A stretch of DNA of 64,000 bases from Flectonema sp. DT1601 (lineage: Eukaryota > Euglenozoa > Diplonemea > Diplonemida > Diplonemidae). Under the pieces are notes generated by a model. That model was not told the DNA's origin and searched no databases. It saw only the letters and a list, made by a program, of their open reading frames with translations. The DNA is taken from assembly GCA_964019425.1 (NCBI GenBank), contig OZ025796.1:1178001-1242000 (forward strand), written 5' to 3'. This document shows, in pieces, positions 20,973-31,190 of this stretch; position 1 is the stretch's first letter; each line of letters opens with the position of its first letter. A program made the translations under genes and the position numbers.

Positions 20973-21660
20973 CGCAGGGAGAGCCAAGGGTCGAGAACCC
21001 TGGAGATTACCTTTGTTTCTTTTTGTGACTGGATTGCAGTGGCGCAACCCATCACCCCACCTGTTGGTATCTTTTTATTTTTTTTATTTAAAGAAAAAAG
21101 CAGGCTAAGTCGCCTGAGCTGGCATCGCCAGAATATTTAACTTCACATGGCAATGTCAGCTCGTGAAGGGATCCAGTTGGATCAAAGGTTTTCTCCCCCC
21201 ACTCTATTTATCGTCATTGGTGCGCACCTTCGAACAGGAAGGCCAACATTGACGGAATTTTTTACTTCTCTTCCCAAGGTTGAACCTTGGGAAAAAAACA
21301 AACAATAAACACAGTGTAGACAAACACCCGCCGGACATCTGCAGAGCAGCGATCGATGTCGATGTCTTCGTTGTCGAACTTCCTGGCGTTTATGTTTTTG
21401 TTTTTAACAACAACACAACACCAACTAACAGGTTTGTCTCATTGCCCGTTCTTTCTTGTTTCCCTTTGCCGCCGGAAGAACGAAGGTCGACGGAGGTCCG
21501 AAGCATTGCTTGCGATGATGTTCCGGTATGTGTTGCGTCTCTGTTATTTGTTTGTTTCAACTCAATTGGTTCATCTCAGGTTTTAGAAGTCTTCGTCCTG
21601 TTCGATGGGAAGGGCCTGAACCAAAAGTTCACTGCCCCTATTCCTCTCCCAAATTTCTTA
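20973..21660 (+). mobile_element. Sequence nested in piggyBac copy 2, related to the 1,540-bp unit
   Basis: This insert is absent from the other two piggyBac copies. Along most of its length it is a diverged relative of the 1,540-bp unit at about 840-1190. Both share AGGCTAAGTC, AACTTCACAT, GATCCAGT.GGATCA and GGGCCT..A.CCAAAAG in the same order. It has perfect hairpins at its left end (GGGT-CGAGA-ACCC) and near 21275 (CCCAAGGTTGAACCTTGGG). The relationship suggests that the unit belongs to a family able to insert elsewhere. I see no terminal inverted repeats, target duplication or transposase. Confidence 0.6.
21612..21637 (+). ncRNA. Third sequence variant of the CAAAA-loop hairpin
   Basis: Reads GGGC, two bases, TGAAC-CAAAA-GTTCA, then GCCC. 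The inner stem differs from that of the 1,540-bp unit (TTAGC/GCTAA) and of the block (GGAGC/GCTCC), yet pairs perfectly in each case. The outer stem GGGC/GCCC is GGGC/GTCC in the others. Confidence 0.4.
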
Positions 21661-22027
21661 TTCACGTGAGCACCGTGTCGATGTATATCGCTGGATTAGG
21701 AAGAGAAATAAAAAAGAAAAAGTGCCGATCAAACTACCGTGCAAGTAGACAGGTACACCAAGACGATGGGAGGTGCTAACCTGATGGATAGCGTGAAGGC
21801 AAGGGCGAACAGAAACCTTCAAACTAAACGATGGCATCTAAAGGTTTTCGACTACTTGCTGAAAGTTTCGATGTTCAACACGTTTACCCTTCAAAAGAAA
21901 TGCGGTAAGGATACTGGTACCTACATACGGTATGTGGAGGAGCTCGCTATGCAACTCGTCAGTGACGGGACGTCGAGAGACAAGACAACCAATACTACAT
22001 CTACTATTGACTCGGGTTCGCACTTTT

Positions 22028-22498
22028 CAGTTTACCCGCCAGCTTCATGGTCTTGACTCCGTCAGTTATTGGGCTGCACGAAGAGAGATGATCCGGTGGT
22101 TGTATGTGCAGGATAGTGTGTTTCTCATTCGCAACCGGGAGAGTACCTTCTGCCTAGTAAGTGACGCAACATCTGTGACAGAAAACTCGTCAGCGCTACA
22201 CATCACTGCTGCTACAGCTACGACTGCATGCTATAGTCTTGCATGCAGACTGACACAGAGCCACCAAGCTCAATCATTCTGTGACACACTACGACGTGCG
22301 CTGCACCACTTCCAGCAGCTCGGAATCTTAATCACTGATCCGGCACCACCACCTCTGTCAACCTGCACGATTACCTCTGCGCTCAGTGATCGGGGTGGAT
22401 CAGAATACAGGGGGTTTAAATTATTTGACCAAGATGGCAATATCTGCCTCATCACAGGAAGGGTGATGGGTCACTGGGCACAAGCGATGCCCATTTAG
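22028..22498 (+). other. Unrecognised open frame fused to the broken piggyBac end
   Basis: From the piggyBac break an open frame runs to a stop at 22496-22498 (about 156 codons). It includes YWAARREMIRWLYVQDSVFL and ends GRVMGHWAQAMPI. The open frame continues upstream into piggyBac DNA, so its true start is unknown. The composition is protein-like and not homopolymeric. It matches no family I know. It may be part of another transposon whose left end was lost at the junction. Confidence 0.25.
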
Positions 22499-22584
22499 TT
22501 GTCAAAGTGACATGTATGGCAAACTGTCCAGGTTTGACATTGCACAGCACCAACGGTACCATCTGGATATCACTCACTTTTTTC

Positions 22585-22754
22585 ACTAGAATTCACACAT
22601 TTTCACACATTTTCACACATTTTCACACATTTTCACACATTTTCACACATTTTCACAGGATTTCACTACCAGAAAGCAGCAAAAAATTAAGTGAAAAATC
22701 GTGAAAAATCGTGAAAAATCGTGAATTTTCGTGTAGCAAAGTGAAAAATCGTGA
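22585..22754. repeat. Opposed decamer arrays (CACACATTTT / GTGAAAAATC)
   Basis: About six copies of a decamer reading CACACATTTT (22592-22650) are followed 40 bp later by GTGAAAAATC repeated three times in a row and again at 22741. GTGAAAA is close to the reverse complement of TTTTCAC, so the two arrays can form a long imperfect hairpin. They may be the end of an element. Confidence 0.7.
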
Positions 22755-23449
22755 ACACCTCCACCCTGCCGATCGCCTCAATGATGATTACGAACTTCTC
22801 TCCCTAGAATCTATGATGATGCGGGCTATCGTATCGGTTTGGTTCTGTGGTGGGCTGAGGGCTACCGATATTGTGCTTGTCTAATGTCCAAATGCCACTA
22901 CGATACATTCGAGGAAGTGACCAGCAAGTAGCTGACGTGGCTAGGAGGAGCCAGACAGACAAACCTGTCCCGCAGCCAAGTCAAAGACTAGAAATTGTCG
23001 TAAAGACGGAGAAAAGTATTTGAACGCTATAATTATGGCAAAATAACTTCACCAGAAACAGAGAAGAATATTAGGAATAATTAAACGGCCCGATTAGGTT
23101 CAACGGAACACCGGCGCCACCACGTGAGTGATACTCCCAACATCCCCAATGTTCCCCGAAGCAGATTTCGAAGACCAGCATCACTCCTTATGACATTGAG
23201 ATCGATGCTCATTGGTATCTCTTTTTTCACATGTTCCAGATCCACTCCAACTAATCTCATCATTGGTTCCGTTCCAACTTTCTCCTTCCAAGCTACACCT
23301 GATTAAAGATTATTGAGTGTGGTGAACACAGGGATAGAGAAATCTGATAAAGGGGAAATTGTTATCGTTCGAAAGGCAAGATGAATAGTAATTTTATTGC
23401 AGAAAATTGATCGGTGAATGAACATGTCAGCTGCAACGCTGACAATGAC
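22755..23449. other. Unclassified degraded DNA
   Basis: No gene is supported. The - strand at 23081-23263 has 60 codons (MMRLVGVDLEHVKKEIPMSI...) with natural-looking composition but no recognised family. The stretch separates two clearly mobile sequences and probably derives from them. Confidence 0.4.
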
Positions 23450-23800
23450 TTTTAATGATAGGATATGAGGAGCTATCAGAGTACCAACAGAACATCGTCA
23501 ATAGGAAGGAAATATTCCATTGGTAATCATAAGAAATTGATATGTGACTTCAACGATCGTATCAAGCAGGTATACAACATCGAGTACCTCAAGTTCCTCC
23601 TCGATCATGGTTTGGTATTGAAGAAGGTTCACAGCTCAGCTACAAGTAAGCGCTTGGATGAAAAGGTCCATTGAATTGAACAGCGACTTCCGCCAGAAAC
23701 GCTACAAACGACTTCGACAAAGACCTCTACAAGGACAAGATGCCGGCACTTCGAGAACAAAGCTATTATCTTCGGCGGTTGTCACATCCGCGCTGACACT
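23450..23800 (+). mobile_element. Fossil of protein-primed DNA polymerase B (Polinton/Maverick or related virus-like element)
   Basis: Readable stretches match the palm region of protein-primed family B polymerases as found in Polintons, adintoviruses and bidnaviruses. One stretch carries the segment around LKFLLDHGLVLKKVH and another the NDF.KD motif. Only a few hundred bases remain. The copy is broken, with about two or three breaks visible in this short piece, and no capsid, integrase or terminal repeats were found near it. It appears to be an old, isolated remnant. Confidence 0.7.
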
Positions 23801-24085
23801 CATTCTTCTATACAATATCTGAGTGCCTTCAAGAAAAATAATTTATGAACATAATTTCCACAGCTTACAAGGCAAATGTTACCAGAAACAGTCAAAAAAA
23901 ATAGAATTTTGAAACTGGTGGGCAGTTAGAGGGTGCCCCGGTGAGTGGGCTTGGATTGGGTGTTGGATGTCACAAGATAGCCTGATAAAAATAGGAGGTT
24001 GCAGACCCTCACATGTTCTTTCCATTAATCGATGTTATAATTTAAACACTATTGTCACAGTTTTCTTTTTATTATTACTATTATT
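23801..24085. other. Spacer before the first host gene
   Basis: AT-rich, with no recognisable gene or repeat. A possible acceptor AG (TTGTCACAG) ends at 24060, 25 bases before the first start codon. Confidence 0.4.
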
Positions 24086-24490
24086 ATGAGTAAACGAACT
24101 GTATCCTCTGCATCAATATCGTGGAACGAAAGAGAAGAACGAAATGAAGCATTGAATGCTGTTGCGGAAGTGTCGATGGAACAAACAAAAAGAAGGCACA
24201 TTCAATATAAAGCTTATAAAAAACAAGGATTAACTCATAAAGAAGCCATAGAACTGGTCGCTTCAAATAGTAGAAAGGAAGACGGCATTCAAGAGTCGAA
24301 ATGTCCAATTTGTGGTAAGAAAGTATTAGATAGTATTATTGAAGATCATGCATCTGATTGTGTAGAAAAGCAAACAGATTTACTTGAGATGGGATTTGAT
24401 GAAAATAAAATTAATAAAGCTTTACGATCTCATGAAGGGGATTCTGTAGCAGACATTTCAAACTATTTATGTGATGCTGAGGATACTTAG
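24086..24490 (+). CDS. Small ubiquitin-binding protein with UBZ-like zinc finger and UBA domain
   Basis: 134 residues, single exon. The N-terminal half is charged and probably helical (residues 10-60). A zinc-finger-like motif, CPICGKKVLDSIIEDHASDC, spans about residues 73-92. Its C-x2-C ... H-x3-C pattern is that of UBZ4/Rad18-type fingers, which bind ubiquitin. Residues 97-130 (TDLLEMGFDENKINKALR...) fit a UBA domain, with the MGF loop and a following hydrophobic helix. Two ubiquitin-binding modules with no enzyme domain suggest an adaptor in ubiquitin signalling or DNA-damage response. That is inference from the domain types. The ATG at 24086 is the first in frame. The next gene starts only 85 bp downstream on the same strand. 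Confidence 0.8.
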   Translation: MSKRTVSSASISWNEREERNEALNAVAEVSMEQTKRRHIQYKAYKKQGLTHKEAIELVASNSRKEDGIQESKCPICGKKVLDSIIEDHASDCVEKQTDLLEMGFDENKINKALRSHEGDSVADISNYLCDAEDT

Positions 24491-24575
24491 CAATGTGTAT
24501 TGTTAGATCTACGCCACTCCCCAAAGAATGTCTCAGCTGCGCATTATTTTTATTTATTTTTTCAGACATTACAAA

Positions 24576-25924
24576 ATGTCGGAGTCAGATGAACCAAGGA
24601 AGAAATCTGCTCTTGCCTGCGTGGCTAAGAGAATTCAAGCCGTAGCTGAGGAGCTTGATCCTGAGCTCTCCATGGATGTATGTTTTTTATTAAAAATAAT
24701 ATTTAGTGAGAAATAACTGCATTCTTAACAACCAAACCCAGGATTTTACTGTAACTAGAGTTGAGAGGGGAAAACGAATTGTTGTTGCGAGTGATGAGGA
24801 GTTAAATATTATAAATGTGTGTGTCTTTTGTATTATTTTACTTTACATTAAACTATTCTGATAATAAATTACATCAGGTACCAGCTGATATGATGGCAGC
24901 TCGAATCATAGATGATTTACAACCTAAGAGTCTTAATACGAAAACTTTTTGTATTCTATTGTGTGGAGACGTTGCCATTCGTTTAGTTGATAAACTAGTA
25001 GTCATAAAAGATGAAAGTAAAAATTTATATTCATTCGTGATGTCGGGATTTTTTTTTGAAATTACCAGTGAAGACGATGAAGATATTGAATACTTAGATG
25101 AGGCGCTCAAAGGATCTTCCGTCATCCTTCGCAGCAAAGGAACAAAAGCTCCTAAGGGAGTAATTCCTATTAAATTAACACCTGACGGCAACCTGATTGA
25201 AGGAATTGGAGAACGACTTGAACGTGAAATCGGAGGTTCAGCACATTTCTTAGCAAAACGAATTAAAGAATATCGCGGTGATGCCTTAGATAGATTAAAG
25301 GACTCTTCAAAAGCAATAAAAAAAATCACACCATCCAATAAAGAAGGAAGAGACTTACAAATAACTCAGGAAACAATTGCCGACCTAAAGAAATGTAAGA
25401 CAACTCACTTATCACTAAACTTGCAACTGACAAAAAATATTCTTCGTGCGATGGCAGAATTAGTTGGTAAAAAAGTTGGAGAAGAAGTCCACGAATCTAA
25501 CTTTGGTCAAGAATTAGCAAAAGAAGGACCCAACAACAGAGGGTTACAGGAAGCTCGTCGAGTGATATTAGCAACCTGTAAAGGAGCTGATAAATTATTT
25601 GATGCTCTCAAGGATGTTCCACGTGACATAGCCACAGTAATATCAGGTATTCTTCTTGATGTTGTCTCACACATTTGGGGACCCCGCGGTGCTGAAGTTG
25701 GAAAACATGTCTACAGTCTCTTGTTAGACATAATGATTGGTCACTGGAAAGCAAGATGGGCATTTCCATCTGCACTTGCTGCACATGGTATGAAGCACGC
25801 CTTAGTAGTGTTTAGCGATCATCCCAGCAACGCTGCTCTGGAACACATCTCTGCTAAGAATCAGCGTGCTGAGAAGGAATCTGAGCTAAAAGCACGAATA
25901 TTAGATAGCCTTGGCAAGTCATAG
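24576..25924 (+). CDS. Spartin-like senescence-domain protein (3 exons)
   Basis: Exons 24576-24677, 24742-24816 and 24878-25924, 407 residues. Introns are 64 and 61 bp (GTATGT...CCCAG and GTGTGT...ATCAG), both phase 0. The C-terminal half aligns by eye with the senescence domain of spartin and plant ERD7-like proteins: a helix with LAKRIKEYRGDALDRLK, then ITQETIADLKKCKTTHLSLN, and VSHIWGPRGAEVGKHVYSLL, equivalent to the spartin VRYKYGYNAG region. Spartin acts at lipid droplets and endosomes; the same role here is inferred. A TTTTTTCAG acceptor-like site ends at 24565, ten bases before the start. There is no N-terminal MIT domain of the spartin type. Confidence 0.72.
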
Positions 25925-26349
25925 CATGTCGCTTGTGTAATTCAACCATAACACCATTGAGATTGATTGTCCATTCTGTACTGTTATCCAATGCTTAAGT
26001 TACAGCAAATAAGAAAAAAAAAAAAAAAAAATCTGGTTAGTTTCTTATTGTTATCTGTTTCTTAAGAAGTGGGAAGGAAAAAAAAAAAAAAAAAAAAAAA
26101 AATTATTGGCCAACGGCCATTTCAGTAGCAGCAATACAAATAGTGTATTGGAATAGATTGTTATTTTTTTTTCTTCCTTTTCCCCTTCTTTTTTTCTTTG
26201 TTGTTCGATAAAAATAATATTTTATCTATCTTGGATAAAAATAGTACGTTCATTTTTTTTCAGTTGTTATAAATTAAGTATTATTACCATTTTTTTTTCT
26301 CTTTTCTTTTTTTTTAAAAAAAACAGAAAATAATCAACTAGCAACAACC
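25925..26349. other. Intergenic spacer before FGAM synthase
   Basis: Long A runs (near 26010 and 26080) and T runs; no gene. A pyrimidine tract (26290-26315) is followed by AAAAACAG ending at 26326, 23 bases before the next start codon. Confidence 0.6.
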
Positions 26350-29300
26350 ATGTTAGTACTTGAGGGTAAGGCATTTCTCAGTCCTGCACAGATTACTGCA
26401 GCTCTTGCCGAAGTAAATGAAAAATTGCAAACAACAGTAGAACAGCTAGCTGTGAACTCTGTCCACTATATTCATTTAAAAGATGGAGTGAAAGACTTAA
26501 CTGACGAACAGAGAGTAACCGTTAATAACTGTTTAGATTTTGGGTACAAGAGAATTGACATTGAAAAGAAGTGCAGTGTTATTGTTCTACCAAGACCGGG
26601 TACCATTACCCCATGGAGCAGTAAGGCAACAGAGATTCTAGGACTCTGTATTGAAAATTTTCCTATAGAGAGAATCGAACATGGAACCGAATGGACCTTC
26701 AACAGACAACTAACAGACGATGAACTCACTGCTGTGAAACCAGTCATCCACGACAGAATGACTCAGGTTGTTTTACCACCAACTAAACAAGCAACAGAAG
26801 ACATGTTGTTCCACGTTGGTACCCCTGCTGAGCTTAGATCAGTCGACCGTGCTGTTGAAAGTTTAAATAAGGCAAATTCCGAGTTCGGACTTGCCTTAAA
26901 AGAAGATGAAATTGAATACATTGTTGACTCCTGGACTAGACCACCAACTAATGTTGAATTAATGATGTTCGCGCAGGTTAACAGCGAACATTGTAGACAT
27001 AAAATATTTAATGCCGAATGGGTAATTGACGACAAGGTTCAGGATCATTCACTATTCGCGATGATCCGCAATACTCATAAAGAGAACCCAAAGGGTGTAC
27101 TCTCCGCTTACAAAGACAACGCTGCTGTCCTTCAGGGTCCAACAGCTCAGCGTTTCTTCGCAAACCATACCACAAGAGAGTATGGAACGTCTGAGGAACC
27201 AATTCACATTGTAATTAAGGTTGAGACTCACAATCACCCAACTGCTGTTTCACCATTCTCTGGTGCTGCTACTGGAAGTGGTGGTGAGATCAGAGACGAG
27301 GGTGCCACAGGTATCGGAGGAAAGCCAAAAGCAGGTCTCTGCGGATTCAGCGTCTCACACTTACTGATCCCAGATTGTATTAGAGAATGGGAAGAAGATG
27401 TCGGAAAACCATCTCGTATCTCTTCAGCAATGGACATCATGCTTGATGCTCCAATTGGTAGTGCTCGTTTTAATAACGAATTTGGAAGACCAAACATTTG
27501 TGGATACTTCCGTAGTTTTCTTCAGAAGGTAAATGGTGAGATTAAGGGTTACCACAAGCCTATCATGCTGGCAGGTGGTCTCGGTAACATCCGTGACAAA
27601 GACATTGAGAAGAGATCAGTTCCACCAGGTGCTCATGTTGTTGTATTGGGAGGACCATCAATGTTAATTGGATTAGGTGGAGGAGCTGCTTCATCTATGG
27701 CTCAGGGACAGGCTTCTGAGACCATTGATTTCGCATCAGTTCAGAGAGACAATGCCGAGTTAGAACGCAGATGTCAGGAGGTAATTGACGCGTGTTGGGC
27801 TGCAGGTGAATCGAACCCAATCTTATTAATCCACGACGTTGGCGCTGGTGGATTAAGTAACGCCATACCTGAAGTCCTTCACGACTCTGGTCTTGGTGGT
27901 CTCATTGATATTAGAAAGGTTCCTTCAACTGAACTGGGAATGTCCCCAATGGAAATCTGGTGTAACGAAGCCCAGGAACGTTACGTCATTGCGTGTGATG
28001 AAGAAGGTTTTAAAACACTCGAATCGTTCTGTAAGAGAGAGAGATGCCCATACGCATCCGTTGGTAAAACTACTTCTGAACTCCGTCTCATTGTACACGA
28101 TCCTCACTTCAACAATAATCCTGTTGACCTTTCGATGGAGACCTTGTATGTGATATACTTTATTGTATTACTTATAAATATTATTGTAAGCCGAACAAAC
28201 AAACAAACAAACAAATATAAACAGATTCGGAAAACCACCAAGAATGACTAAGACATGCACAACCAACAAGCCAGCCTTCAGTGAAGTAGCTTTAAAGTGT
28301 GACGTTGCGGAGGCAGCTAAGAGAGTGTTGTCAAACCCAACTGTTGGATCAAAGAACTTTTTGATTACAATCGGTGATAGAAGTGTAACAGGTTTAGTAG
28401 CGAGAGATCAAATGGTTGGAAGATGGCAGGTACCTTGCTCTGACGTATCAGTGACATGCAGCAGTTACGAAGGAAATAATGGTGAAGCCATGGCATGTGG
28501 TGAACGTACCCCTGTCGCAGTCATAGACGGTCCTTCATCAGCCGGTATGGCAGTAGGAGAAGCCATCACTAACATCTTGGCTGCTGATGTCGCAACACTG
28601 AAAGACGTTCGCTTTTCAGCGAATTGGATGGTCAACAGCGGAAACAACGTCGACGACTACAGCCTTTTCAAAACTGTTGAAAAAATTGGAATGGATCTCG
28701 CCCCAAAACTTGGTATCTGTATCCCTGTTGGTAAGGATTCTATGTCGATGAAATCTATTTGGGATGATAAAAAGGTTTCTGCTCCACTTTCTGTCGTCAT
28801 CACAGCCTTCTCTCCAATTAGTGATGTTAGGAAAACACTTACTCCTGACTTAAAGAAACTGTCGACTGAGAGTAAGTTAGTTTTTGTTGATCTGGCACTT
28901 GGAAAGACAAGACTTGGAGCATCGATCCTTGAACAATGTTACAAAGAAATGAGTGGAACTGCACCAGACATGGTCTCGACTGATGCTATCCTGGCATTCA
29001 CTAAAGCAATGCATGAAGTTCGTAAGGAACCAATTGTGCTTGCGTACCACGACAGGTCTGACGGAGGGTTGTTTGCTGCTATTACGGAGATGTGTTTTGC
29101 AGGACGTTGTGGTGTTTCTGTTGACGCTAAGATGTCTGGTACTCCTTTAGAAGTATTATTCAATGAGGAGTTAGGTGTCGTACTTCAGGTAAGATCATCT
29201 GACATTGAAAAGCTAACAAAGACCTTCACCTCTGCAGGATACCCAGAAGAACATATTCACACTATTGGTGTTGTAAGACAGGATGAAGTCATATCTGTTG

Positions 29301-30458
29301 CTGTTAGTGGAAAGACCGTATTCGAATCAACTCGATCAGCTCTGCAGCAAATCTGGTCTGAAACGTCTTATAAAATGCAGCATCACAGAGACAACGCAAA
29401 GACCGCAAAGCAGGAATTCGATCAAATTGCTAACACCTCTGACACTGGTCTCTTCTCATCCCTTACTTTTGACATCCCAAAGCCAATCTCAATAACTGAC
29501 TCATCTCCACACATTGCTATTCTTAGAGAGCAGGGTGTTAATGGACATGTTGAGATGGCTTGGTCATTTAGACTCGCTGGGTTCAAGACCCATGATGTTC
29601 ATATGAGTGACTTGTTGTCGGGTTCAGTTGTATGTTATTTTATTGTTTAAAGTGTGAGTAGTGGGTTTTTTGTAGAAAATAAAAAATAATAATAATAAAA
29701 TCAATCACCACAGTCATTAACTAACTTTAGAGGAATCGCATTTTGCGGTGGATTTTCGTACGGAGATACCTTTGGAGCTGGTCGTGGATGGGCGAATACT
29801 ATTCGTGGAAATGCCACCACGTTGGCTGAATTCAAGGAGTTCTTTAACAGAAAAGATACTTTTGCTTTGGGTGTTTGCAACGGTTGTCAGATGCTTGGCT
29901 CTCTTTGGGACCTCATTCCTGGAGCTCAGAACTGGCCAAACTTTACCTACAATGAGAGTACCCAGGTATGTTTTTATTATTATTTATTTAATATGTTAAT
30001 ACAATTAAGGTTTGAAATACGACAAACAATTATAAAAAAAACAGTTTGAAGCTCGTCAGATCATGGTCAAGGTGACAGACTCAAAATCTATTTTATTAGA
30101 CGGAATGAGTGGAAGTGTGATTCCAGTTGTTGCTTCTCATGGAGAGGGCAGAGCAGAGTTCAGAACTGAAGATGATCTGTCGAAGGTATCCTCAGCAGTG
30201 AGTTACGTAGACTACAGTGGAACTGCTACTACGAACTTCCCAGCCAATCCTAACGGATCTCCACAAGGTATCGCTGGAGTAACGAGCGAGTGCGGAAGGT
30301 TCACTGCGATGATGCCTCACCCTGAACGTGTTATTAGAACTGTTGCTCACAGTTGGTCTCCAGATCTCGAACCTGAACCAAAAGAATCAAAGTGGGGTGA
30401 CTACAGCCCTTGGCTGAAAATGTTCCAAAATGCTAAAAAGTGGTGTGATGCTAACTAA
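26350..30458 (+). CDS. PFAS: Phosphoribosylformylglycinamidine (FGAM) synthase, 4 exons
   Basis: Exons 26350-28145, 28225-29629, 29714-29965 and 30045-30458 give 1,288 residues, close to the single-chain eukaryotic and proteobacterial enzyme (about 1,300). It converts FGAR, glutamine and ATP to FGAM in purine synthesis. Visible parts in order are the N-terminal PurS-like region, the linker, two AIR-synthase-type ATP domains (NSEHCRHK, KVETHNHPTAVSPFSGAATG, IHDVGAGGLSNA; later YHDRSDGGLFAAITEM), and a C-terminal glutaminase. The glutaminase has GVCNGCQM with catalytic Cys1122, HGEGRAEF, and MMPHPERV with the His-Glu pair. Introns of 79, 84 and 79 bp start GTATGT. Their 3' ends are A- or CAA-rich, without a pyrimidine tract. 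The splice junctions restore the conserved LFGKPPRM and NFRGIAFCGG segments. Confidence 0.96.
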
Positions 30459-31190
30459 CAACATGTCTTAAAAAAAAATATACCCAAAATGTACCATTGC
30501 GTACGTTAAGACTTTTGTGATTGTCAGCCTCTCCTCACTTTGTTGTTCCCTTTTTACTTTTATTCAGTAACCTATATATATTTCGTTTTTTTTTCTTCCA
30601 TTCTCGGGGGTAGGTACTCGGGCACACAGAATACAGTCAGTATCAAGTGTACAAAGAAGGAAAAGCGAAAAAAAAAACAAAAATGCATTTCCAGGGTGGA
30701 CTCAGTGACAGTTTTTTTACTAGTACGTCCTACCGAAACTGGATTCACTCTTTTTTTTTTTTCTCTTTCCGTATTCTAGTTTACCTCTCTCGCAGAAAAG
30801 CCCTGGGCTTTAATTTCTTCTGGAAGAAAAAAAAAAAAAAAAACCGACATTTTCCCATTTCCATTTCCCCATTTCGTGAACGCGCAATAATTGGTATTGC
30901 CAGGTTTGATCATGTGCTTTTTACGGCAGAAGAAGTGCGAGTGCGTTAGTCAAGGGGATTCCCCTTGGACACTGCATCATGCTTCATCGGTAAGCAAAAA
31001 AGAAAAGAACAAAAAAAAAAAAAAAAAACAAACAAACAAAACGTGATGCCATCATTGAATTCTGTTATTTTATTTATTTTCTTTTTGAAATTTATTCATT
31101 CCTATTGAACTCATCGTTATCACCAGTGAAAAAGAAAATTACAATGAGATAAAACAAGACGACGAAGTAAGAGTGAACCAACAATACAAG
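30459..31190. other. Intergenic spacer after FGAM synthase
   Basis: No gene supported. It holds T and A runs and a 17-bp palindrome, CAAGGGGATTCCCCTTG, near 30953. A possible acceptor (TTATCACCAG) ends at 31126. The 65-base leader that follows contains a two-codon upstream frame at 31144 before the next start. Confidence 0.5.

Larger units (their letters stand above)
20105..22027 (+). mobile_element. piggyBac-like transposon, copy 2, nested and truncated
   Basis: The left end follows TTAA at 20101-20104 and matches copy 1 closely. The match is interrupted by about 690 bp of foreign DNA (20973 to about 21660). It resumes with CACGTGAGCACCGTGTCGATG and runs to 22027 (GGTTCGCACTTTTCA). There it changes abruptly to unrelated sequence, so the right terminal repeat is lost. 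It shares the internal deletion and the frame change of copy 1. Confidence 0.88.
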
